Shown: one piece after another, positions 46,233 to 53,925 of the stretch | Numbering within the stretch: the first letter of the stretch is position 1 | Layout: every line of letters begins with the position of its first letter | Source: Bacteroidota bacterium | GTDB lineage: Bacteria > Bacteroidota > Bacteroidia > Bacteroidales > Tannerellaceae | Assembly (NCBI GenBank): GCA_023429375.1 | Contig: JAEYVY010000007.1 | Coordinates: 186,001-250,000, forward strand | Length of the DNA stretch: 64,000 bases | Direction: 5' to 3' | Program-made: the position numbers and the translations under genes | The notes under the pieces: generated by a model | What the model saw: only the letters and a program-made list of their open reading frames with translations | The model's database searches: none | Told to the model about the DNA's origin: nothing

Positions 46233-47180
46233 TTATAATATACGTACACTTTTATGCTTGTAATTTCCTGTCTTTGTATTCTTCAGTTTCAACTTGTAAC
46301 GAACCATCAATTCGTGGCTTCCGTGGCTTCCTTTCAATATCGGCGTTGTAGGGAAATCGTAGGCGTAGCCTACCTGAATATTTCCAAATGAAGCACCGAG
46401 CAAGAAAATGATGGACTCGTTTACCCGCCATGATAAACCTCCGTTAAACATTTTATTATATACCAGCCGTCCGGTTACCTCTGTTTGAAACGACCGTGTA
46501 TCGGTCTTCATGAAAAGCGAAGGCTGCACTTCATACAACGGGTTCTTTAATTGAATATTGTATCCACTTGTTAAATTATATGACCCAGCTATATAGGTAA
46601 AGATATTCTCTTGCAACATCAATTCGGGCTGAGTAATGTGCATGGCACCTACACCAAAATAGAAATCCTTGTTTGTATAATAAAGCCCGGCATTGATATC
46701 GACACCCATGGCTTCGACTAACGCATTTGGTATGGCGGGGTCTGAAATTTGCGCCTCATCTTTATTTCCTGATGGGCGAGCTTCGGTTCCGTCGAAAGAT
46801 TGGTTTACAATTCCCAATTGCAATCCAATAGAAAGAGTCCCTCCAAAAAGTTTGCTTTTAAAAGCATATTGTCCCGCAATGTGCGTATTCTGAAAAAGAC
46901 CGATGCTTTCTGTGAATAAGATCATACCGACACCGTGATTGCTGGCACCTAGTTTAAGTGGCATATCGGCGCTAACGAAAAATGATTTTGGAGCACCATC
47001 AATACCCACCCATTGCTGGCGGTGAATGCCCAGAAGATTCAGATCTTCTTTTGATCCTGCGTAAGCCGGATTGTAGTAACCCATGGTCATGAAGTATTGG
47101 CTGAACTGAGCGTCATATTGCGCCCGTACAGCAGAGGTGATGCCAAGGAGTATGATAATGATTCGGATAACGTTTTTCAT
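46233..47180 (-). CDS. porP: Type IX secretion outer-membrane protein PorP/SprF
   Basis: A 315-residue outer-membrane protein with a signal peptide (about 1-20, ...TSAVRA). It opens with AQYDAQFSQYFMTMGYYNPA, the signature start of PorP/SprF proteins, and has many amphipathic strands including HGVGMILFTESIGLF and LKLGASNHG. PorP links the PorKN ring or surface attachment complex to the membrane. First gene of the T9SS core operon. Confidence 0.94.
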   Translation of the reverse strand: MKNVIRIIIILLGITSAVRAQYDAQFSQYFMTMGYYNPAYAGSKEDLNLLGIHRQQWVGIDGAPKSFFVSADMPLKLGASNHGVGMILFTESIGLFQNTHIAGQYAFKSKLFGGTLSIGLQLGIVNQSFDGTEARPSGNKDEAQISDPAIPNALVEAMGVDINAGLYYTNKDFYFGVGAMHITQPELMLQENIFTYIAGSYNLTSGYNIQLKNPLYEVQPSLFMKTDTRSFQTEVTGRLVYNKMFNGGLSWRVNESIIFLLGASFGNIQVGYAYDFPTTPILKGSHGSHELMVRYKLKLKNTKTGNYKHKSVRIL

Positions 47181-47271
47181 TGTTATACTACAAACAGGAG
47201 TTCTTTTCAGCCTGCATACTATACAAAACGATTACAAAGTAAATAAATTGTATAGGGGATGTTTAAAGCAA

Positions 47272-47306
47272 ACGAGGTAGAAAGGCATAGAGCCTCACTA
47301 CCTCGT
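47272..47306. terminator. Hairpin between the DUF2795-like gene and porP
   Basis: A perfect 9-bp stem, ACGAGGTAG with CTACCTCGT, with an inner AGGC/GCCT stem. It follows the DUF2795-like gene on the minus strand and probably ends that transcript before the porP promoter region. Confidence 0.5.
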
Positions 47307-47341
47307 CGTTAATCGTACGTTTTTTACTCGTTTGTTATGCA

Positions 47342-47563
47342 TTAATATTCTTCTTCGTTGAAGAAAAAGTCTTCTTTACTAGGATAATCAGGCCAAATGT
47401 CTTCCATACACTCGTATATTTCACCTTCGTCCTCCATTTCCTGTAAATTCTCGATCACTTCTAAAGGTGCACCAGAACGCTGTGCATAATCAATAAGCTC
47501 ATCTTTCGTTGCTGGCCATGGTGCGTCTTCCAGCTTTGAGGCTAACTCTAATGTCCAATACAT
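47342..47563 (-). CDS. Small acidic DUF2795-like protein
   Basis: A 73-residue, strongly acidic protein. PWPATKDELIDYAQRSGAPL and EVIENLQEMEDEGEIYE match the DUF2795 pattern of a helix-turn-helix-like small domain of unknown function. A run of acidic and aromatic residues (FFFNEEEY) closes it. It is conserved near this locus in my experience of Bacteroidales genomes, but no function is known to me. Confidence 0.75.
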   Translation of the reverse strand: MYWTLELASKLEDAPWPATKDELIDYAQRSGAPLEVIENLQEMEDEGEIYECMEDIWPDYPSKEDFFFNEEEY

Positions 47564-47638
47564 AGTTATTCAATTATTTAATAACCATCTTCGGATGGTC
47601 TGATTTTCGAATTTTTCGCAAAAATAGAACAATATTCT

Positions 47639-48202
47639 TTAGATGCAAGTATAATCCCATATTATTTCACTACCAGTAGCCTCTATGCATAATTTGCGTG
47701 CTAATACGAAGTAATAATCGGATAACCTGTTAATAAAAATCAGTACATTCTTGTCCGTTTCATAGCTGGTATTCAGCACATAAATGCAACGTTCGGCACG
47801 ACGGCAAACTGTGCGACAGACATGTGCAAGAGCCGACGGACGACTTCCTCCGGGGAGGACAAAATTTGTCATGCGCGGTAATTCAAAGTCTATACGATCA
47901 ATTTCCTTTTCAATACGTGTGATGCTTTCGTCGGTCACCTGACTTTCAATTTTAAGTTCGGTGTTTTCCTGATCGGTTGCCAGATAGGACCCGATGTTAA
48001 ACAGTTTGTGTTGTACAAATTTCAGAAACTCCAGATCTTCTTTGTCTGTGAGCTCTGCCATGAGTAATCCGGTGAACGAATTTAATTCATCAATAGTTCC
48101 GTAGCTCTCGATTCGAGGATCGGCCTTGGATACGCGTTTACCTCCAACCAACGCAGTGGTTCCTTTATCTCCTGTTCGTGTATAGATTATACTTTTTTTC
48201 AT
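47639..48202 (-). CDS. ATP:cob(I)alamin adenosyltransferase, PduO type
   Basis: A 187-residue enzyme with YTRTGDKGTTALVGG, the Lys and Asp in VSKADPRIESYGTIDELNS, FVLPGGSRPSALAHVCRTVC and the Arg-rich CRRAERC helix. PduO-type enzymes add the adenosyl group of ATP to cob(I)alamin to give coenzyme B12, which Bacteroidales need for methylmalonyl-CoA mutase in propionate formation. 39 bases after the methyltransferase gene, possibly one operon with it. Confidence 0.93.
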   Translation of the reverse strand: MKKSIIYTRTGDKGTTALVGGKRVSKADPRIESYGTIDELNSFTGLLMAELTDKEDLEFLKFVQHKLFNIGSYLATDQENTELKIESQVTDESITRIEKEIDRIDFELPRMTNFVLPGGSRPSALAHVCRTVCRRAERCIYVLNTSYETDKNVLIFINRLSDYYFVLARKLCIEATGSEIIWDYTCI

Positions 48203-48241
48203 GCTGATTACGTGTTTATTGAATCATTATAGACTATTAAC

Positions 48242-49030
48242 CTAAAAGGATACGATATAGTTTCGTTTGTGTAGCTTTTTATTAAAGAAAGCGAAGCCAA
48301 ACTCAAATACGTCAACAGTGACGCTTACTTCGGGGCGGAAACAAAGGTTCTTCCAAAACTCCTTTTTTTCTTTCGATGATTTGATTCCGGCTACAATCAA
48401 AACGGATTCATCATGCAGATACGGCAGGCATTGCTCGATGACATAGATATTCAATTCGAGGCTATTCAGAAAATCGAGGTAGATAAAGTCCAACTTGCCC
48501 ATCTCTTGTAAGGTGGCAGGCAGAGTTTGCGAATACGTTCCTTCATGTAATTCGATATTTTTTGCCTTATGCTTTTCAAAGACTGTCCGACAAAGTGAAG
48601 CACGACCGGGATGTTCTTCCAGTACGATGACCCGGACGTCTGACGAGAAGGCGGCAAGGTAGAGGGTGGAAAACCCACAACTTTCTCCCACCTGAAGTAT
48701 GTTTCGAGGCTTGAAGTAGTTTGCCATACGGATAAGTAGAGCTCCATTCTTCGGTTTTATCGCCTTTTTTTTGAGAGCTTCGTACAGAGTAAGTGTTTCA
48801 TTTCCATTTCCATGAATAGAAGGTAAAAGAACGGACTCGTCTATATGGCTAATTTTTTTTCGGGTCAGTTCAATATCTTCCTCGCTGTAGAAAGTAGCAC
48901 GTTCGTCGATTACTTTGGTAATCAGATTGAAAACAAATGGCGAATGTACACCGTGCCCTTTTCTGTATCGTACTTTCCTGTACAAGAGAAGACCTCTTTT
49001 ATAAAACTTACCTTTAGGAATGATTTTCAT
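48242..49030 (-). CDS. SAM-dependent methyltransferase-like protein
   Basis: About 262 residues from ATG 49030; a TTG 24 bases earlier is a weaker choice. A basic N-terminus (RKVRYRKGHGVHSPFVFNLI) precedes a Rossmann fold with motif I NILQVGESCGFSTLYLAAF, an acidic strand end VIVLEEHPG and LDFIYLDF. The glycine-rich loop is GESCGFS, and the acidic residue that normally binds SAM ribose is Glu in VLEEH. This HGVHSPFVF family is common in Bacteroidetes; the substrate is unknown. Confidence 0.75.
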   Translation of the reverse strand: MKIIPKGKFYKRGLLLYRKVRYRKGHGVHSPFVFNLITKVIDERATFYSEEDIELTRKKISHIDESVLLPSIHGNGNETLTLYEALKKKAIKPKNGALLIRMANYFKPRNILQVGESCGFSTLYLAAFSSDVRVIVLEEHPGRASLCRTVFEKHKAKNIELHEGTYSQTLPATLQEMGKLDFIYLDFLNSLELNIYVIEQCLPYLHDESVLIVAGIKSSKEKKEFWKNLCFRPEVSVTVDVFEFGFAFFNKKLHKRNYIVSF

Positions 49031-49110
49031 TGTTTTGATTCTAATCCGCCACAAATATAGTATACTCGTAGTTATTCCTCCTTTTTTGATGAGGTTTTGT
49101 TGCAGGTTTA

Positions 49111-49256
49111 CATCCCGATGTGAATTTTATTTCTAGAGGCTATGAAAATCAATATACCGAAGATATTAAAAAAACACCTCGAACGTTTTGAAAAAACATC
49201 CCGAACGTTTTTAAAAAGCATCGAGGTGTTTTTTTAAAACGTTCGGGATGTTTTTA
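49111..49256. repeat. Dispersed intergenic stem-loop element, copy 3
   Basis: CATCCCGATGTGA (49111), ATGAAAATCAAT (49142), then four arms: A ACACCTCGAACG (49174), B ACATCCCGAACG (49196), A' CATCGAGGTGT (49219) and B' CGTTCGGGATGT (49240). A and A' share the variant CCTC/GAGG while B and B' share TCCC/GGGA, so pairs are A with A' and B with B'. The right outer arm seen in the other copies is missing. It lies between the methyltransferase start and the gntK end. Confidence 0.82.
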
Positions 49257-49360
49257 AACGACAGTAAATCAGCAAGATACGACATATATATGTGAGTCAA
49301 AAAAACGAATCACTTCAATATGTCAAATTTATTGCTAATAAAATGAGGAATAATTCCGCT

Positions 49361-49900
49361 TTATTGTATGGTTTTGTTTATAAAATTCAATGCATCTTCG
49401 ATTACCTCTTCCAATGGTTTGTTTATATCTACATAGCCAATATCGTTATGCTGATTGGTTGGCTCTTCCAGCGTATCAAATTGGGATTTGAGCATTTCCG
49501 GTTTGAAGAAATGCCCTTTGCGGTTTTTCAACCGTTCGCTAATTAGATCGAAATCGCCCATCAAGTAGATAAAATAGAGGTTGGTATTCTCCTTGCGGAG
49601 GATATCCCTGTATTTCTGTTTCAAAGCCGAACAAACAAGAATTGAAATTGGGTGGGTACGCTGCATGGCATAGATGGCCGAGTTTAATGATTCAAGCCAT
49701 GGAGTGCGGTCATCGTCGTTTAGCGGTTGACCCGATGCCATCTTGTTGATGTTGTGTCTGGTATGCAGGAAATCGCCATCTAAAAAAGGAGCTTTTAGTC
49801 GTTGTGCTACAGCTTCGGCAACGGCAGACTTACCACTTCCTGAAACACCCATGAATACAAAGCTGTAATGCTGTTCGGACTTGTTTGATGTCTTTTCCAT
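49361..49900 (-). CDS. gntK: Gluconokinase
   Basis: A 179-residue kinase with P-loop GVSGSGKS (18-25) and the family segments DGDFLHTRHNINKMASGQPL, DDDRTPWL and VCSALKQKYRDILR. It phosphorylates gluconate to 6-phosphogluconate for the Entner-Doudoroff or pentose phosphate route. Partner of the permease gene directly upstream on the same strand, 19 bases away. Confidence 0.94.
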   Translation of the reverse strand: MEKTSNKSEQHYSFVFMGVSGSGKSAVAEAVAQRLKAPFLDGDFLHTRHNINKMASGQPLNDDDRTPWLESLNSAIYAMQRTHPISILVCSALKQKYRDILRKENTNLYFIYLMGDFDLISERLKNRKGHFFKPEMLKSQFDTLEEPTNQHNDIGYVDINKPLEEVIEDALNFINKTIQ

Positions 49901-49919
49901 ATCTTATTTGCCCTTTGGT

Positions 49920-51239
49920 TTATATAAACAGACTAATAATCAACACACCTATTAATCCAACAATGGAAACGATGATTTCCATGACAGACCACGATTTTAA
50001 AGTATCTTTTATACTTAGGTTGAAATACTCTTTAAACAGCCAGAATCCAGAATCGTTAACGTGAGAAAACATCAGACTACCTGCACCAAGTGATAAAACC
50101 ATCAAATTAGGATTTACGCCCGACTGAGTTGCCACAGGCAGAATCACACTGGCCGCTGTAAGCGCAGCTACCGTAGCCGAACCTACACAGGCACGCAGTA
50201 TACCGGCAATAAGCCATCCCAAAATCAAAGGATGTATGGCGATTCCTTCCATCATAGCTGCAAGCTCTAGACTCACACCGCTGACTTCCATTACATTCTT
50301 GAATATACCGGAACCGGCAATAATCAACAGAATAGAGGCAATATCTTTCACGGCTTCACCGTAAATCTGCATGATTTCAGCCATCGGTCTTTTTTGACGT
50401 AAGCCTAAGGTATATGTCGCAATGATAATGGTCAGAAACATAACAATGGAAGGTGCTCCAAAGAGTCCATGCATCTTTCCAAATTTACTATTCATCAGCG
50501 GAGAAATATAGGTGATTACAGTTGCTATGATGAGCAGAAACACCGGAAGAGTAGCTGTTAAAAAGCTGTTTACTTTACCTGGTATGCTGTATTTCTCGTC
50601 GACTTCCTTCATTTCGAACAGCTTCACCGGGCCTGTCTGCATATTTTTCAGCGTCTTGCTGAATAAAGGTCCTGCAATGATGATAGTCGGTATAGATATG
50701 ATGATACCTAAAATAAGCGTCACTCCCATATCGGCCCCAAAGATAGAAACCAAGGCTACCGGCGATGGATGAGGAGGGAGGAATCCATGAGCTACCGATA
50801 AGGCGGCCAACATGGGCAGACCAATATAGACTGCGGGCAGTTTATATTGGTAGGCAACAGAAAAAATGATGGGGACAAGCAATACGAAGCCAATACCATA
50901 AAACAGGGGGATACCGACTATGAATCCGGTGATTGTCAGTCCCCATTGGATTTTATTGGTGCCAAACATGCCGACCATGACATCGGCTATTTTACGAGCA
51001 GCTCCACTTACGGCAACCAATTTGCCCAGCATTGCACCTAAAACAATAATCAGAGTCAGGTCGCCTAAGATATTGCCGATACCTTTATCGATTACTTTGG
51101 GAATTTCGGCCATAGGGATGTCTAAACAGATAGCTGCCAACACAGAAATGGCAACAAATCCTAAGAATGCATCTATTTTGAAATAAGAAATGAGTACTAT
51201 TAATAATAGTAAGCAAAAGGCAATAATCAGGAAACTCAT
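49920..51239 (-). CDS. gntP: Gluconate:H+ symporter, GntP family
   Basis: About 439 residues from ATG 51239; the frame runs 27 codons further upstream but that part is basic, not conserved, and overlaps the hppA terminator. It has 12-14 hydrophobic helices, with GHGFLPPHPSPVALVSIFGAD and the late SHVNDSGFWLFKEYF that are diagnostic of GntP. It brings gluconate in for GntK. Operon gntP-gntK. Confidence 0.93.
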   Translation of the reverse strand: MSFLIIAFCLLLLIVLISYFKIDAFLGFVAISVLAAICLDIPMAEIPKVIDKGIGNILGDLTLIIVLGAMLGKLVAVSGAARKIADVMVGMFGTNKIQWGLTITGFIVGIPLFYGIGFVLLVPIIFSVAYQYKLPAVYIGLPMLAALSVAHGFLPPHPSPVALVSIFGADMGVTLILGIIISIPTIIIAGPLFSKTLKNMQTGPVKLFEMKEVDEKYSIPGKVNSFLTATLPVFLLIIATVITYISPLMNSKFGKMHGLFGAPSIVMFLTIIIATYTLGLRQKRPMAEIMQIYGEAVKDIASILLIIAGSGIFKNVMEVSGVSLELAAMMEGIAIHPLILGWLIAGILRACVGSATVAALTAASVILPVATQSGVNPNLMVLSLGAGSLMFSHVNDSGFWLFKEYFNLSIKDTLKSWSVMEIIVSIVGLIGVLIISLFI

Positions 51240-51303
51240 AATCGTAAGTTTTTGTGGTTTTTCAGATGAAAATCTTCTTTTGATCCGAAAAGAAGATAAA
51301 TGA

Positions 51304-51342
51304 AAAAGAGGCCACCACATGAAGTCAGGGATGGCCTCTTTT
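51304..51342 (-). terminator. Terminator of the membrane pyrophosphatase gene
   Basis: AAAAGAGGCCA and TGGCCTCTTTT form a perfect 11-bp stem 13 bases after the hppA stop on the minus strand. Confidence 0.78.
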
Positions 51343-51354
51343 GCTTGAGTGGTA

Positions 51355-53757
51355 TTATTTTACAGGTATTCTCATCTTATAGAATGAGCGCCATACAAAA
51401 TAGAGTCCGATGAATAGGAATGGTATCGCAATATACATTGAGAAGTCGTGAGCCGGATTGAGTTTCATCTCAATACAGATCTCGGTTGCCAACAATCCAA
51501 ACAAGGTTGAGAATTTGATAATCGGATTGAGCGAAACAGATGATGTGTCTTTGAACGGGTCTCCAACGGTATCACCAATTACAGCAGCCTCATGCAGTGG
51601 TGTATTCTTTTCGCGCAAGTCTACTTCTACAACTTTCTTTGCATTGTCCCAGCTTCCTCCGGCATTAGCCATGTAGATAGCTTGGAACAGACCGAATACG
51701 GCAATCGATACGAGATAAGCCACAAAGAAGTTCGGATCCATAAACGCAAAGGCCAATGTCAGTGAGATTAGGGTAATAAAGATATTCCACATTCCTTTTT
51801 GAGCATAGAGTGTACAGATTTTAACGACAGATTTGGAATCGTCGATGTCTGCCTCTTTCTTTTCCATATTGAATGTTTTCTTGATATACTCTACTGCACG
51901 GTAAGCTCCGGTGGTTACTGCTTGCATTGATGCACCGCTAAACCAGAAGATAACAGCTCCACCGCAGATTAGACCAAGCAATACAGGTGCATCTGTCAAA
52001 GAAAGTTTCAAGAATCCTGCCTTTTCCAATAGCAGGATAATAGAGAATATCATGGTTGTGGCACCTACAACTGCGGTTCCGATTAATACCGGTTTGGCTG
52101 TTGCTTTAAAGGTGTTTCCCGCTGAATCGTTTGATTCCAAGTAATGTTTGCCGTCTTCAAAGTTTGGTGTAAAGCCGAAATCTTTTTCAATTTCTTCGCG
52201 AATGCCAGGCAGTTGTTCAATACGAGAAAGTTCGAAAACTGATTGTGCATTGTCGGTTACCGGTCCGTAGCTATCTACAGCAATTGTAACAGGACCCATG
52301 CAAAGGAAACCGAAGGCAACCAAACCAAAGGCAAAGATAGATGCGTGTGGGCCTAATACTTCAGTCAGTCCGAGTCCGGCTGTGAAATAAGCCAATGTCA
52401 TCAAACCTACAACAAGCAAACCGGTCCAGAAAGCACTGAAGTTACCGGCTACGATACCTGATAAGATATTCAAAGATGAACCTCCTTCGCGTGAAGCCGT
52501 TACAATTTCTTGAACGTGACCTGACTTCGAGCTGGTAAATATCTTTGTAAACTCAGGAATCAATACAGCAGCCAATGTTCCGCAACTGATAATAACAGAG
52601 AGCTTCCACCAAAGTCCGGCAACCGGTATATCAGAAAGCAACAGATAACTCATGAAGAATGATGCAGTGATACATAATACGGCTGCGATCCAGATTAGTC
52701 GCATAAGCGGAGATTCGAAATCAAAGAATTTCTTCTTGCCGTATAGTTGTTCAGAAATACCTTGGTTGATAAAGAAGGCACAACCAGAAAGGAAGTCCAT
52801 CAAGAAGCGCATACCGAAAATCCAAACAATAAGTTTGGCTTGCATGGTAGGATCGGGAACAGCCAATGTGATGAAGGTAATCAATGCAACACCGGTTACA
52901 CCGTAAGTTTCAAAACCGTCGGCTGTTGGGCCTACGCTGTCACCTGCATTATCACCTGTACAGTCGGCAATAACACCCGGGTTTCTTGGGTCGTCTTCTT
53001 TTACTTTGAAAACAACTTTCATCAAATCCGAACCGATATCAGCAATCTTTGTAAAGATACCTCCGGCAATACGAAGTGCACTTGCTCCAAGAGATTCACC
53101 AATGGCAAAACCAAGGAAACAGATTCCGACAATTTCACGAGGAACGAACAACAGGATGAATACCATCATGACCAATTCGAGCGAGATCAAGAATAGACCT
53201 ACACTCATACCTGCACGTAATGGGATGTTTACCACATCGAGCGGTCTGCCCCGAAGTGCTGCAAAAGCTGTTCTGGCGTTAGCATACGTATTCACACGAA
53301 TACCGTACCAGGCTACGGCATAAGAACCGGCCATCCCTACCACCGAAAAGAGGAGAACTTGTAAGACGACAGAGAAACTTTGTCCTGCAAGTCCAAAGAA
53401 ATAAATGCTTAATACAACGGCGATAAGGCCGAATAACATAAGCAGGAATTTACCTTGTTGAAGCAGGTAAGTGCGGCATGTTTCATAAATCGTACTTGCC
53501 ACTTTCAACATGGAAATATGTGCAGGTAGTTTTTTGATTTGAGCAAATAGCAAGAGACTGAATCCTAATGTACCTATGATAATAAGTGCTCCATAGAATA
53601 GGAAATCCCAGGCTGAAATGTTACTTCCCCAGATATGAAATGATCCCTCATGCAGATCGGGGATAGCCAGGTCAAGTTCGCTGGCGTAGAGTTTTGTGCT
53701 TGTGTTGCTTAAGATAAATGCAATGATGAGCGCAATGATGTGTTGTGCTTTTCTCAT
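51355..53757 (-). CDS. hppA: Membrane-bound ion-pumping pyrophosphatase
   Basis: An 800-residue protein of about 16 helices with an N-terminal signal-like segment. The pyrophosphate-binding sequence KEDDPRNPGVIADCTGDNAGDS keeps the essential Asp/Lys set but differs from the common DNVGDN form. The K+-dependence site, read around GNTFKATAKP, has Lys where K+-dependent enzymes have Ala, suggesting a K+-independent pump. It uses PPi from biosynthesis to pump H+ or Na+; the ion cannot be decided from this alone. Single gene between the gntP operon and the GH92 gene. Confidence 0.9.
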   Translation of the reverse strand: MRKAQHIIALIIAFILSNTSTKLYASELDLAIPDLHEGSFHIWGSNISAWDFLFYGALIIIGTLGFSLLLFAQIKKLPAHISMLKVASTIYETCRTYLLQQGKFLLMLFGLIAVVLSIYFFGLAGQSFSVVLQVLLFSVVGMAGSYAVAWYGIRVNTYANARTAFAALRGRPLDVVNIPLRAGMSVGLFLISLELVMMVFILLFVPREIVGICFLGFAIGESLGASALRIAGGIFTKIADIGSDLMKVVFKVKEDDPRNPGVIADCTGDNAGDSVGPTADGFETYGVTGVALITFITLAVPDPTMQAKLIVWIFGMRFLMDFLSGCAFFINQGISEQLYGKKKFFDFESPLMRLIWIAAVLCITASFFMSYLLLSDIPVAGLWWKLSVIISCGTLAAVLIPEFTKIFTSSKSGHVQEIVTASREGGSSLNILSGIVAGNFSAFWTGLLVVGLMTLAYFTAGLGLTEVLGPHASIFAFGLVAFGFLCMGPVTIAVDSYGPVTDNAQSVFELSRIEQLPGIREEIEKDFGFTPNFEDGKHYLESNDSAGNTFKATAKPVLIGTAVVGATTMIFSIILLLEKAGFLKLSLTDAPVLLGLICGGAVIFWFSGASMQAVTTGAYRAVEYIKKTFNMEKKEADIDDSKSVVKICTLYAQKGMWNIFITLISLTLAFAFMDPNFFVAYLVSIAVFGLFQAIYMANAGGSWDNAKKVVEVDLREKNTPLHEAAVIGDTVGDPFKDTSSVSLNPIIKFSTLFGLLATEICIEMKLNPAHDFSMYIAIPFLFIGLYFVWRSFYKMRIPVK

Positions 53758-53853
53758 GGATTAATGTGTTTATAGTATGGTTTATTTAAGATCAAAAACG
53801 AATCGAAGTTATTAATAATCTATGTTATATTTTAACACAATAAATAAAAAAAA

Positions 53854-53897
53854 CATTAAAAGAGCGGACCCTGCTAGGGGGGTTAGCTCCTTTAATG
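53854..53897 (-). terminator. Terminator of the GH92 gene
   Basis: CATTAAAAGAGC pairs with GCTCCTTTAATG (one mismatch). On the minus strand it is followed by eight T. It lies 28 bases after the GH92 stop. Confidence 0.8.
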
Positions 53898-53925
53898 TTT
53901 GCGAATGTTAATAAAAGGTGATGTT

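Noticed and set aside
51240..51320. N-terminal extension of gntP
   Set aside because: The extra 27 codons are basic, overlap the hppA terminator stem and precede a natural start MSFLIIAF.
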